The notes: generated by a model from the letters alone, not told the origin. A stretch of 51,990 nucleotides of DNA from a virus (IMGVR_UViG_3300028569_002318:1-51990), one strand, 5' to 3'. Numbered from the stretch's first letter, positions 32,488 through 40,003 are shown. Made by a program: numbers and translations.

Positions 32488-32536
32488 TCTCCTATATTGT
32501 TAATTAAATGATATCACTATTATTTAAACTTGTCAA
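32488..32536 (-). promoter_or_regulatory. Sigma-70-type promoter and Shine-Dalgarno site for DUF736-like gene
   Basis: Minus strand: TTGACA (32531-32536), 17-base spacer, TATCAT (32508-32513), then a 26-base leader with AGGAGA (32488-32493) 6 bases before the ATG. Unlike the other promoters here, it has room for a leader. The -35 and -10 lie within the 3' end of the sigma-factor gene. Confidence 0.75.
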
Positions 32537-33103
32537 CTTATTTTTTATAAATCTTTTGCCTTTGTTATGCAAATTAATAGCGGTCTGAGTACTTATGCCT
32601 AATATTTTGCCGATTTTATTCCAAGCCATATGCTTAGAGTCATTAAAGTATCTTAATTTAAAAATCCTTAATATTCTTTCATCTTTTGTTCTTTCTAATA
32701 AAGAAAAGATAAAATCTGATTTTTCTTTTATTAAAGATTCAGAATAATCATTTTTTTTCTGATTTTTTTCAACTATATTTTTTATAGCGTCGTTTTCCAT
32801 GGCTAACAATGGCCCTTTTTTATTCAAACAATTTAAGCAGTGATATCTCATTTGGTTGCCTAACCAAGTAGAAAATTTTACATTTTTTTCTGGATTATAA
32901 TTTAGTACTGATCGATATATTACCATTAATTTATCTGAAGCTATGTCTTCGGGGTCAATACCAGAATTGACCATGTTTTGGTAATATCTTTTAATCATTT
33001 GATGACATATACCGCTATGTCTAGCTTCTAATTCTTTTAAAGCAACACTATCATTTTTATTTTTAATGTTATTTATTAGATCTATGTCTTCTGTATAATT
33101 CAT
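32504..33103 (-). CDS. Sigma-70-family RNA polymerase sigma factor (phage type)
   Basis: A 199-residue protein. Region 2 is visible as MVIYRSVLNYNPEKNVKFSTWLGNQMRYHCLNCLNK (about residues 60-95), the -10-binding helix of sigma factors. Region 4 is KIGKILGISTQTAINLHNKGKRFIKNK (about 165-190), a helix-turn-helix. There is no room for region 1 or the full region 3. It resembles the small sigma factors used by T4-like phages for late transcription (gp55 type), although it is not closely similar. It is encoded in an overlapping arrangement with dNMP kinase (35 bases). It is the natural candidate for recognising the GTGTAATA elements found at structural genes. Confidence 0.85.
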   Translation of the reverse strand: MNYTEDIDLINNIKNKNDSVALKELEARHSGICHQMIKRYYQNMVNSGIDPEDIASDKLMVIYRSVLNYNPEKNVKFSTWLGNQMRYHCLNCLNKKGPLLAMENDAIKNIVEKNQKKNDYSESLIKEKSDFIFSLLERTKDERILRIFKLRYFNDSKHMAWNKIGKILGISTQTAINLHNKGKRFIKNKLTSLNNSDII

Positions 33104-33662
33104 ATATTTTTTCTAAATTTCTTTCTATTAGTTCATATAAAAAATTAGTATCTTGACAGGTATCCCAACAAATAGTGAAATCTGCCACAGCTTTTAATTT
33201 ATTATCATTTGCTTTTTCTTCTATATTCACTGGAGGGACCAATGATCCATCATCTAATTTTCTTGATAGATGTATTAATATACCATTATAATTTTTGATC
33301 CATGAATATTCATCTCCTTTATACTCTATGTATCTTACGTCAGTTATTATAGGTATAATGTTTTTACTCTCTAAACTTTTAACATCACCATCAAGAAGAG
33401 ATGTCCAGTACTGACCTTCGCTTTGAGCTCTTCGGCATTTTCCATAAGCGACCATTAGAGGTCTTATAATTTCTTTTTCTTCTGGAGTGCAGTTTTTTAA
33501 ATCAATTTTGAAATTTTCTTTAACAAAAACATTTAATTCTTTCTTTAGATTATCAGCGAAAGCTAATCTTTTACATTTTAAATTCTTTGATTCTAAATAT
33601 TTAGCTAGTATAGTGTAAAATGTATCTTTTCCAGACCTTGCTACTCCTGTTATTCCTATCAT
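33069..33662 (-). CDS. Deoxynucleoside monophosphate kinase (T4 gp1-like)
   Basis: A 197-residue P-loop kinase that phosphorylates dNMPs. GVARSGKDT (6-14) is the P-loop, followed by LAFADNLKKEL, RPLMVAYGKCRRAQ (substrate region), IPIITDVRYIEY (Walker B-like) and LIHLSRK, all in the order of phage dNMP kinases. Length fits. Its first ATG lies 6 bases from a perfect -10, so the transcript is leaderless. It works with ThyX, dCMP deaminase and the reductase to make dNTPs. Confidence 0.86.
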   Translation of the reverse strand: MIGITGVARSGKDTFYTILAKYLESKNLKCKRLAFADNLKKELNVFVKENFKIDLKNCTPEEKEIIRPLMVAYGKCRRAQSEGQYWTSLLDGDVKSLESKNIIPIITDVRYIEYKGDEYSWIKNYNGILIHLSRKLDDGSLVPPVNIEEKANDNKLKAVADFTICWDTCQDTNFLYELIERNLEKIYELYRRHRSNK

Positions 33663-33668
33663 TTATAA

Positions 33669-33697
33669 ATTATATTCTAGATAATATTTAAAGTCAA
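33669..33697 (-). promoter_or_regulatory. Sigma-70-type promoter for dNMP kinase and sigma factor
   Basis: Minus strand: TTGACT (33692-33697), 17-base spacer, TATAAT (33669-33674), 6 bases to the ATG at 33662. Forms a divergent pair with the promoter at 33705. Confidence 0.82.
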
Positions 33698-33704
33698 TAT
33701 AGAA

Positions 33705-33733
33705 TTGACAGATTTTTAATAATTTGATATAAT
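33705..33733 (+). promoter_or_regulatory. Perfect-consensus sigma-70 promoter for dCMP deaminase
   Basis: Plus strand: TTGACA (33705-33710), 17-base spacer, TATAAT (33728-33733). Seven bases later comes the TTG start. Both hexamers and the spacing are exact consensus, the strongest promoter in the window. Confidence 0.88.
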
Positions 33734-33740
33734 TTTAATC

Positions 33741-34160
33741 TTGAATAAAAGAAAATCTTTTGAAGAATGCGCAATAAAAACAGCCAAATTATGGGCTGAA
33801 AGGTCTGAAGACATACATAAAAAAGTTGGATGTGCAATTTTAAATAGAGACGGAAGATTATTGTCTATTGGATATAATGGCTTAAAGCCAAAACAAAAAA
33901 CTCAATCAAGATTTTGGTCTAATAGAGATAAGAGAAGAAGTAAAATTATTCACGCAGAAATAAATGCATTATCTTGTATAACTAGATACGATAACCCATA
34001 CCTTTTAGCTACGACGCTCTCTCCATGTGCCTCATGCGCTGTGAATATAGCTTCTTACGGAATAAAAAAGGTTTTATATTTAGAAAAATATGAGAACGAC
34101 GTAGAGGCTTTCAATATTTTTAAGTTTTTTAATATTGAAATAATAAAGTTTAAAGAATGA
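33741..34160 (+). CDS. dCMP deaminase (CMP/dCMP deaminase family)
   Basis: A 139-residue zinc-dependent deaminase converting dCMP to dUMP. Zinc and proton-shuttle motifs are complete: HAEINAL (71-77, His-Ala-Glu) and LSPCASCAVNI (95-99, Pro-Cys-x-x-Cys). The N-terminus has SIGYNGL, typical of the family. The start is TTG; no better start exists between it and the promoter, and the -10 is 7 bases away, so it is read as leaderless. The stop overlaps the carbamoyltransferase start by 4 bases. Feeds ThyX. Confidence 0.9.
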   Translation: MNKRKSFEECAIKTAKLWAERSEDIHKKVGCAILNRDGRLLSIGYNGLKPKQKTQSRFWSNRDKRRSKIIHAEINALSCITRYDNPYLLATTLSPCASCAVNIASYGIKKVLYLEKYENDVEAFNIFKFFNIEIIKFKE

Positions 34161-35875
34161 ATATACTGTCCTGTAATTATAATCATGATGGGTCTGCTGC
34201 AATATTAAGCGATGGGAAAATCAAAGCTTATCTTAGTACCGAAAGATTTTCTAGAATAAAGAAGCATCCTGGAGCAACAAAAGAAGTTTTTGATGAACTA
34301 TTTAAAATAGCAGAAGTAAGTCCAGCAGATATAGATTTGTATTTATTGAATAATTTAAATTACATGTTTGCACCTAAGTATTATTCCGATAACAACGGAT
34401 ATTTTCAAAATACTTGGGAAAATTTTGTAATTGAAGATACTGGTGAAAATGGCAAAAAAGTTTTCCTAGATGTCAAAGACTATGGCTTAGATCCATGCAA
34501 TAAAGACTTTTTTCCTAAAATGAAAAACAATAGACCAAATTTTAAAACATATGCTTTTTTTAGGGGCTTCAAAAGACAATGCATTATTAATCCACCTCAT
34601 TACTTATCTCATGCTTCTGCAGTCTATTATTCTTCGCCTTTTGATTCTTCTATAATATTTGTTTGGGATCCAACGGGTTTTGAAGCTTTTATTGGCAAAG
34701 GCAATAAAATATATCCAATATTTAATGACCAGGATTTAAAAATGATAAATTTAGGCCAAATTTACGCACAAGTTAGCGAACAAATATTAAGCGAAGATTC
34801 TTTAACTGGCGCAGGAAAAATGATGGGTTTGTCTGCGCATGGTGCAAAAGCTCTCAATAAAAATATTTTCGATTATAATTTATTTTTAAATAAAGATTAC
34901 GATAACTTTTTTAAAATTTTAAGAAATGAATCTGAAAAAGATCCACTATATTATAAAGAAAGACTTAAAGAACTTAATGCCACCAAAGCTTTCGTAGTTC
35001 AATCTATATTTGAAAATCAATTAGAGTATATATTTAAACTTGCATATCAGTATAGCGTCTTGCACGATATAGAACCAAACATCTGCCTATCGGGAGGATC
35101 CACATTAAACTGTATTGCCAATGAAAAAGCTTTCAAAAAATCTAAATTCAAAAATATATTCTTGCACCCAGCTTGCGGAGATGATGGTACCTCGATAGGA
35201 TCAGCCCTTTGGTATTGGCACAACGAATTAGGAAACCCAAAACAAAAATACTTAAACTCAGAGCTTATGTATTCTAAAAAAGAATATAGTACCAAAGATA
35301 TCAAAAATTCAATAGACTTATTCCAAGATAGAATTAATTTTCGTGCAGACACAGACTACATAAAAATTGCTGCCGAGCTTTTATCAAATGGTAAAGTATT
35401 GGCTTGGTTTGATGGCGGAAGCGAAATAGGGCCAAGAGCTTTGGGGCATAGAAGTATTTTGGCTGACCCTAGATCAAAAACTATTAGAGATTTTTTAAAC
35501 GGAGAAGTAAAAGACAGAGAATCTTATAGACCCCTTGCCCCCTCTATTCTAGAAGAATATTCTGAGGAATGGTTCGATATAAAAGATAGCCCATTTATGC
35601 TTAGAGCTGCAAAGATCTTAAAGGATAGCCTTCCAGGTATTTCTCATGTAGATCAGACATCTAGACCGCAAACCGTAAACGAAAAAGATAACTTAAATTA
35701 CTACAATCTAATAAAAGCATTTTTTGAAATAACGGGAGTGCCTATGGTTTTAGACACCTCTTTTAATGTAAAAGGTGAACCAATAGTAGAAAGCCCAAAA
35801 GATGCGATTAAAAGCTTTTTGAACAGTAGAATCGACGTCTTGATATTTCCTAACTTAATTGTGACAAAAAAATGA
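34157..35875 (+). CDS. Carbamoyltransferase (NodU/CmcH family)
   Basis: A 572-residue protein. The N-terminal domain has HDGSAAILSDGKIKAYLSTERFSRIKKHPGA, then LSHASAVYYSSPFDSSIIFVWD and LTGAGKMMGLSAHGA (YrdC/carbamoyltransferase features). The C-terminal domain has NICLSGGSTLNCIAN, CGDDGTSIGSALW, and FDGGSEIGPRALGHRSILADPR, then YRPLAPSILEEYSEEWF. All are signatures of O-carbamoyltransferases that use carbamoyl phosphate. In bacteria they modify Nod factors, antibiotics or surface sugars. Here it could decorate a glycan or a nucleotide/tRNA-like substrate. Overlaps both neighbours by 4 bases. Confidence 0.92.
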   Translation: MNILSCNYNHDGSAAILSDGKIKAYLSTERFSRIKKHPGATKEVFDELFKIAEVSPADIDLYLLNNLNYMFAPKYYSDNNGYFQNTWENFVIEDTGENGKKVFLDVKDYGLDPCNKDFFPKMKNNRPNFKTYAFFRGFKRQCIINPPHYLSHASAVYYSSPFDSSIIFVWDPTGFEAFIGKGNKIYPIFNDQDLKMINLGQIYAQVSEQILSEDSLTGAGKMMGLSAHGAKALNKNIFDYNLFLNKDYDNFFKILRNESEKDPLYYKERLKELNATKAFVVQSIFENQLEYIFKLAYQYSVLHDIEPNICLSGGSTLNCIANEKAFKKSKFKNIFLHPACGDDGTSIGSALWYWHNELGNPKQKYLNSELMYSKKEYSTKDIKNSIDLFQDRINFRADTDYIKIAAELLSNGKVLAWFDGGSEIGPRALGHRSILADPRSKTIRDFLNGEVKDRESYRPLAPSILEEYSEEWFDIKDSPFMLRAAKILKDSLPGISHVDQTSRPQTVNEKDNLNYYNLIKAFFEITGVPMVLDTSFNVKGEPIVESPKDAIKSFLNSRIDVLIFPNLIVTKK

Positions 35876-36237
35876 ACGACAATTTTTTTATTTTCTTTAA
35901 TTTTTTTATAATTTATATATGGTTTAAAACTGATGCTTTTATCGAGTATTTTAAATATATTAAATATTTTAATAAGTTATTCAAAATCAATGATTTTATT
36001 CTTTTTAGAGAAAACTATAATAATATAGATTATCATGCCTTTTTATTATTGAATTATAATAATTTCTTTACTAGGCTTATAACCTGTCCGTCTTGTGTAA
36101 GTGTCTGGGTTACCTCTATGTCTTGGGTTTTTTATGCAAATAAATACAATTTTTTTAGTAATTTTGCTTATTTAATGATATTATATTATATTGTATCAAT
36201 ATTAAAAAATAAATATGACAGAGACAACAACATTTAA
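35872..36237 (+). CDS. Small membrane protein with CxxC (DUF1360-like)
   Basis: A 121-residue protein with two or three hydrophobic segments: about residues 4-18 (FFIFFNFFIIYIWF), 67-90 around FFTRLITCPSCVSVWVTSMSWVFYA, and 96-112 (FAYLMILYYIVSIL). CPSCVSVWV resembles the CPxCxxxW segment of DUF1360-type membrane proteins. Very AT-rich. It overlaps the carbamoyltransferase stop by 4 bases and the next gene by 23 bases. Function unknown. Confidence 0.7.
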   Translation: MNDNFFIFFNFFIIYIWFKTDAFIEYFKYIKYFNKLFKINDFILFRENYNNIDYHAFLLLNYNNFFTRLITCPSCVSVWVTSMSWVFYANKYNFFSNFAYLMILYYIVSILKNKYDRDNNI

Positions 36238-36508
36238 TATAGAATCTTTCGTAGAATTTTTAAAAAAAAATAACTATTCATCAAACGCTAAAATCAATAA
36301 GTTCTCAGATATTGTAAAATTTTTTCAAAACTCTCTTGGCGGGTGCGGATGTAATAGAAAAACTAGAGCTCAATTTGCTAATGATTTTTATGAGAACTCT
36401 ATAAAAAATAATCTTTCTATTGAAGACCAAGCCTTTATAAAAGAATTATCTTTTTCAAAAAATATAGTTTTTGTTGATAAAAATAATTTAAATTTCAAGC
36501 AATTCTGA
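36215..36508 (+). CDS. Small protein with CGC motif (97 aa)
   Basis: A 97-residue helical protein with a GGCGCNRKTRAQFAND segment at about residues 42-58, a recurrent feature of small phage proteins next to structural or membrane genes. Otherwise Asn/Lys/Phe-rich. It overlaps the upstream membrane-protein gene by 23 bases in another frame and ends just before the 36509 promoter. Confidence 0.65.
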   Translation: MTETTTFNIESFVEFLKKNNYSSNAKINKFSDIVKFFQNSLGGCGCNRKTRAQFANDFYENSIKNNLSIEDQAFIKELSFSKNIVFVDKNNLNFKQF

Positions 36509-36537
36509 TTGACATTATTTTATTTATAAGATAATAT
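36509..36537 (+). promoter_or_regulatory. Sigma-70-type promoter for IMPDH/GMPR gene
   Basis: Plus strand: TTGACA (36509-36514), 17-base spacer ending AAGA, TAATAT (36532-36537), and 6 bases to the ATG at 36544. Hexamers and the spacer end are the same as those of the promoter at 6831. Confidence 0.82.
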
Positions 36538-36543
36538 TACCCA

Positions 36544-37656
36544 ATGTTTAAAAAAGCTATTGGATATGACGATATTTCTCTTTTACCAAATTTTTCAGAC
36601 ATTTACTCAAGAAAAGAAGTAGACATATCTACAAAAATTTCTAGAAATAATAAGATTAAGATCCCCATAGTACTATCTCCGATGGATACTGTTTCATCTG
36701 TTAAATCATGTATTAAAATAAATAAAATTGGTGGAGCGGGAGTACTTCATCGCTTCATGTCTATTGAGGACCAAAAATTAAAATCAAAAATAATTAAGGA
36801 TCAAAGTGGATTTTCAATAAATGCAATTGGATTAAAAGACTCAGAAGAAAGAATTCGAGCCACGAATACATATACAGACATTTATTTTCTTGATACAGCT
36901 AATGGTTTATCTAAAAACGTAGAAGACTTTCTTAGATGGTATAAAACTGCTGGGTTTTCTCAAGATATAATTGTTGGTAATACATTAACTAAAGAAAGCG
37001 TTTATAGGTTAGCCAATTTAAAAGCAGACGGTTTTAGACATCTTATTGGGCCAGGCTCGATGTGCTTAACCCAAGTAAAAACTGGAATTGGTTGTCCAAG
37101 TGTGACTGGTAATTATTATGCATGGAAAGCCGTTAGAAATTGGGAGTTATCTCAAATTGATCTCTTTAAACAAGACAAACCAAACCCACAGCATAGACCA
37201 AGTGTTCTAGCTGATGGCGGTATTCGCTACCCAAAAGATTTGGTAAAAGCTATTGCTAGCGGATGTGATGCGGTTATATGCGGAAGGATTTTTGCAGGAT
37301 TAGAAGACACAGTAGACGATGAAGATATTGTAGAAAAAGATGGTAAAAATTATGCCAAATATAGAGGTATGGCATCTAAGGATGTTGTGGAGGATTACGA
37401 ACTCTACGATGGAACGAAAAAAAATCTTTTTGTCGAAGGAGACAATACGCTAATTCCTCTATCAAATAGGACGATAGAAGATATTGTTTATGATTTTGCA
37501 AATGGCTTAAGAAGTGCAATGAGCTATTTAGGGTTTAGAACTATAGACCAAATGCGAGGCGGCATATGGAATGACACGATTAAAGTAGTACAGGTTTCTT
37601 CTAATAATATGTACGAGGGATTTTCTCACGGTAAAAACGCAGTTGACAATTTATGA
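36544..37656 (+). CDS. IMP dehydrogenase / GMP reductase family enzyme, CBS-less
   Basis: A 370-residue TIM-barrel protein. Its start YDDISLLPNFSDI matches the family. The catalytic loop is HLIGPGSMCLTQVKTGIGCP (Cys near residue 174). ADGGIRYPKDLVKAIASGCDAVICGRIFAG holds phosphate-binding residues, and the flap reads YRGMASKDVVEDYE. There is no CBS pair. IMPDH makes XMP for GMP synthesis; GMPR turns GMP back to IMP. The flap and C-terminus do not let me decide between them, since both families lack or keep CBS domains. The nearby adenylosuccinate synthetase makes an IMP-supplying (GMPR) role attractive. Length is close to GMPR (about 345) but also to CBS-less IMPDH. Confidence 0.85.
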   Translation: MFKKAIGYDDISLLPNFSDIYSRKEVDISTKISRNNKIKIPIVLSPMDTVSSVKSCIKINKIGGAGVLHRFMSIEDQKLKSKIIKDQSGFSINAIGLKDSEERIRATNTYTDIYFLDTANGLSKNVEDFLRWYKTAGFSQDIIVGNTLTKESVYRLANLKADGFRHLIGPGSMCLTQVKTGIGCPSVTGNYYAWKAVRNWELSQIDLFKQDKPNPQHRPSVLADGGIRYPKDLVKAIASGCDAVICGRIFAGLEDTVDDEDIVEKDGKNYAKYRGMASKDVVEDYELYDGTKKNLFVEGDNTLIPLSNRTIEDIVYDFANGLRSAMSYLGFRTIDQMRGGIWNDTIKVVQVSSNNMYEGFSHGKNAVDNL

Positions 37657-37671
37657 TATTTGATATAGACT
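37643..37671 (+). promoter_or_regulatory. Possible promoter for gene starting at 37681
   Basis: TTGACA (37643-37648), inside the 3' end of the upstream gene, 17-base spacer, TAGACT (37666-37671), 9 bases to the ATG. TATAGA at 37664-37669 is an alternative -10 but leaves a 15-base spacer. Confidence 0.5.
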
Positions 37672-37680
37672 TGTACTAAG

Positions 37681-38046
37681 ATGAATTATTTTAAATACAT
37701 ATCGATTATACTTGTAACAATTTGGGTAATTTTTTATTCAGAATGTAAAGCTGAGGACTTTAGCAAGACGGTTTACCTAAACTCTTTAACCTCGTACAAT
37801 CAGTCAAGAGTCAAATATTTTAACATTACAGCTCAAATGAAAAAGAATAATCAAGATATAGAGTTCTATAGATCTAGAAGATTAGAAACAATGTCTAATG
37901 GTGATTTTAAATCTGAAAAATATAACAGATTATCGTCAATCATTCAAGACAGAGTAAGACTAAATGAGAGACTCGCTTTGCAAAAGAATAGTCTTTCTTA
38001 TAGTGACTTCAAAATCAAAAACCAGGAGGATATTGTAAACAGATGA
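37681..38046 (+). CDS. Putative exported or membrane-anchored protein (121 aa)
   Basis: A 121-residue protein with an N-terminal hydrophobic segment (about residues 5-20, KYISIILVTIWVIFYS) followed by ECKAEDF, possibly a signal peptide with an Ala-x-Ala-like cleavage region or a lipoprotein-like cysteine. The rest is highly charged and helical (NITAQMKKNNQDIEFYRSRRLET; RLSSIIQDRVRLNERLALQKNSL), with coiled-coil character. It may be a spanin-like or periplasmic protein of the phage. Overlaps the next gene by 4 bases. Confidence 0.65.
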   Translation: MNYFKYISIILVTIWVIFYSECKAEDFSKTVYLNSLTSYNQSRVKYFNITAQMKKNNQDIEFYRSRRLETMSNGDFKSEKYNRLSSIIQDRVRLNERLALQKNSLSYSDFKIKNQEDIVNR

Positions 38047-38246
38047 GCGATAATAAATTATTTTATGCAAAAAAAATGATCGGTAAAAGAGTAGCTGTAA
38101 TTAAAAGCCCCAAGAATTTAGATTTTTATTTTGGGACAGTAGAATCAGTGAAAGATGGATGTACTCTTGTAGTAAAAAATGAGAATGATGAAAAAAATGA
38201 GGTATCAATTTTTGATATTAGAAATCCAAACCAAAATATTTTATAA
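38043..38246 (+). CDS. Small SH3-like beta protein (67 aa)
   Basis: A 67-residue protein (KKMIGKRVAVIKSPKNLDFYFGTVESVKDGCTLVVKNENDEKNEVSIFDIRN) with a regular alternating strand pattern, as in small SH3 or KOW-type folds. Overlaps its upstream neighbour by 4 bases. Function unknown. Confidence 0.6.
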   Translation: MSDNKLFYAKKMIGKRVAVIKSPKNLDFYFGTVESVKDGCTLVVKNENDEKNEVSIFDIRNPNQNIL

Positions 38247-38249
38247 TTT

Positions 38250-38756
38250 ATGAGTAAAAAATCTGAATATAAAATTATTGATAACGCTCTTAATTATGAA
38301 GCATTTAACGCTATTAAAAAAGCTACATTAGATTATAGTACATTTCCGTGGTACTATGGACCAAGCATAACCAATATTGGAGACAGTCAAAATAAATATT
38401 GTTTGTTCTTCCATTTATTTTATTCTGGCCCAAGGTCTATTCCATCTTCATTTTTTGGATTAGTTTTACCAATATTAGATATATTAAAGCCCGTAAGTTT
38501 AATAAGAATAAAAGGCAACCTCTATCCTAATAGCGGAGACTTACATGAGCATGAAATGCATATTGATTTTGATGTGGCACATAAAGGCGCTTTGTATTTT
38601 GTTAACACAAATAATGGATACACAATTCTAGAAGACGGTACAAAAATAGAAAATATTGAGAATAGAATTCTATTATTTGATACTTCTAAGCCGCATACTG
38701 GCACGACTTCTACGAATGTACCAGCCAGGTGCAATATAATATTTAACTATACATAA
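38250..38756 (+). CDS. 2OG-Fe(II) oxygenase-like protein
   Basis: A 168-residue protein with LHEHEMHIDFDVAHKGALYFVNTNNGYTILEDGTKI, where H104-x-D106 is the first iron motif, and LLFDTSKPHTGTTSTNVPARCNIIFNY, with H149 as the third ligand and R in the 2OG-binding end. Its shape resembles prolyl-4-hydroxylase-like proteins found often in aquatic phages. Substrate unknown. This is the third oxygenase of this kind in the window. Confidence 0.76.
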   Translation: MSKKSEYKIIDNALNYEAFNAIKKATLDYSTFPWYYGPSITNIGDSQNKYCLFFHLFYSGPRSIPSSFFGLVLPILDILKPVSLIRIKGNLYPNSGDLHEHEMHIDFDVAHKGALYFVNTNNGYTILEDGTKIENIENRILLFDTSKPHTGTTSTNVPARCNIIFNYT

Positions 38757-38763
38757 AATAAAA

Positions 38764-38985
38764 ATGAACCACCAAGATAATCAAAATGATCAAGATCTTG
38801 AAATAGACGCTCTTAATCCTTATTTAAGAGCTTATGCAAATGCCCCTATCCATCGGGTCATGAAAAAAATGAATAGGAATGAAATGTGTCCTTATACCAA
38901 TATAAAATTTAAAAAATGTTGCGGTAAAGATGGCAAAAATTTTTGTCCTAGAATGATCAAGGATTATATTGACAGTGTTAAATAA
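38764..38985 (+). CDS. SEC-C-like zinc-binding small protein
   Basis: A 73-residue protein. The segment MNRNEMCPYTNIKFKKCCGKDGKNFC has the SEC-C motif pattern (RNexCPC...KFKKCCG), which binds zinc in SecA and related proteins. The first 25 residues are acidic. Its stop abuts the ATG of purA, so the two are co-transcribed. Confidence 0.7.
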   Translation: MNHQDNQNDQDLEIDALNPYLRAYANAPIHRVMKKMNRNEMCPYTNIKFKKCCGKDGKNFCPRMIKDYIDSVK

Positions 38986-39996
38986 ATGTCTTTAAATTAT
39001 GTAGATATTATTTTTGGGCTCCAATGGGGGGACGAAGGCAAAGGTAAAATTAGTAACGCTATATCCAAAGACTATGATATGGTATGTAGATGGAATGGTG
39101 GTCCAAATGCTGGGCATACAGTATACATAAATGAAAAAAAATATAAAACTCATATTATTCCTTGTGGAGTTTTTCAAAATAAATTAAGCATTATTGGCCC
39201 CAATTGTGTTATAAATATAGATAAATTTTATGACGAAATAGATTATTTAAAAAAAGAAGGATTTAATACCTCATTAATTAAAGTTAGTCCAAAAGCACAT
39301 ATTATTACAGACAGACATTTAATCTACGATAAGACACATTTAAAAGAGATATTTGGAACTACTGGACAAGGAATTGCACCAGCTTATTCTGATAAAATGT
39401 TAAGAGTTGGTAAACTAGCGAAAGATTATATTGATAAACAATATATTTGGGACGGCAATTTGTATGGAAAAATTCTATGCGAAGGAGCTCAAAGTTTTTG
39501 GTTAGATGTTAATTATGGAAATTATCCCTACGTAACAAGTAGCGAGACATTGCCATATAGTGCTTGCTCTTTAGGTTTTAGTCCTAAAAAAATAAGAGAT
39601 ATAATTGGAGTAGCAAAAATTTATGATACAAAAAGTGGAGTAGACCCACTGTTTCCAATATCATTATGGGATGATAAAGAGTTAGAAGAGATTATCAATG
39701 TAGGAAGTGAATATGGATCTACAACTGGTAGGAAAAGATTAGCGAATTGGTTAAGATTAGAACACCTTATTCAAGCAATAAAAATATCTGGAACAAATAA
39801 ATTAATAATTAATAAGTGCGATGTTTTAGAAAAAGTTGGTAAATTTAAAATTATATTAGACAACACAACAATTCATCAAAGAGATTTAAATTTCGATTCC
39901 TTAAATGCCATGAAAGATTTCATAAGAAACTACATCTATCAAGAAACCCAAGATTTTTCAGAAATAATATTTTCTGGCGATAAAAGTAAAATTTAA
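38986..39996 (+). CDS. purA: Adenylosuccinate synthetase, short form
   Basis: A 336-residue P-loop enzyme that joins IMP and aspartate in the first committed step to AMP. It has GLQWGDEGKGK (11-21; catalytic Asp16), GGPNAGHT (38-45; His44), FGTTGQGIAPAYSDK (about 123-137) and TTGRKRLANWLRLE. Length is that of archaeal-type PurA (about 335-340) rather than the 430 of E. coli. Viral PurZ homologues that make 2-aminoadenine have lost the catalytic Asp (GSTGKG-type motif), whereas this one keeps it, so normal PurA activity is more likely. The C-terminal STGPDR-like motif is changed to SGDKSK. Follows the IMPDH/GMPR gene by a short operon. Confidence 0.9.
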   Translation: MSLNYVDIIFGLQWGDEGKGKISNAISKDYDMVCRWNGGPNAGHTVYINEKKYKTHIIPCGVFQNKLSIIGPNCVINIDKFYDEIDYLKKEGFNTSLIKVSPKAHIITDRHLIYDKTHLKEIFGTTGQGIAPAYSDKMLRVGKLAKDYIDKQYIWDGNLYGKILCEGAQSFWLDVNYGNYPYVTSSETLPYSACSLGFSPKKIRDIIGVAKIYDTKSGVDPLFPISLWDDKELEEIINVGSEYGSTTGRKRLANWLRLEHLIQAIKISGTNKLIINKCDVLEKVGKFKIILDNTTIHQRDLNFDSLNAMKDFIRNYIYQETQDFSEIIFSGDKSKI

Positions 39997-40003
39997 TTTA
40001 TTT

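Noticed and set aside
38986-39996. PurZ, implying a 2-aminoadenine (Z) genome
   Set aside because: The catalytic Asp of PurA is kept (WGDEGKGK), and I see no DatZ-like dATP hydrolase or DpoZ polymerase in the window.
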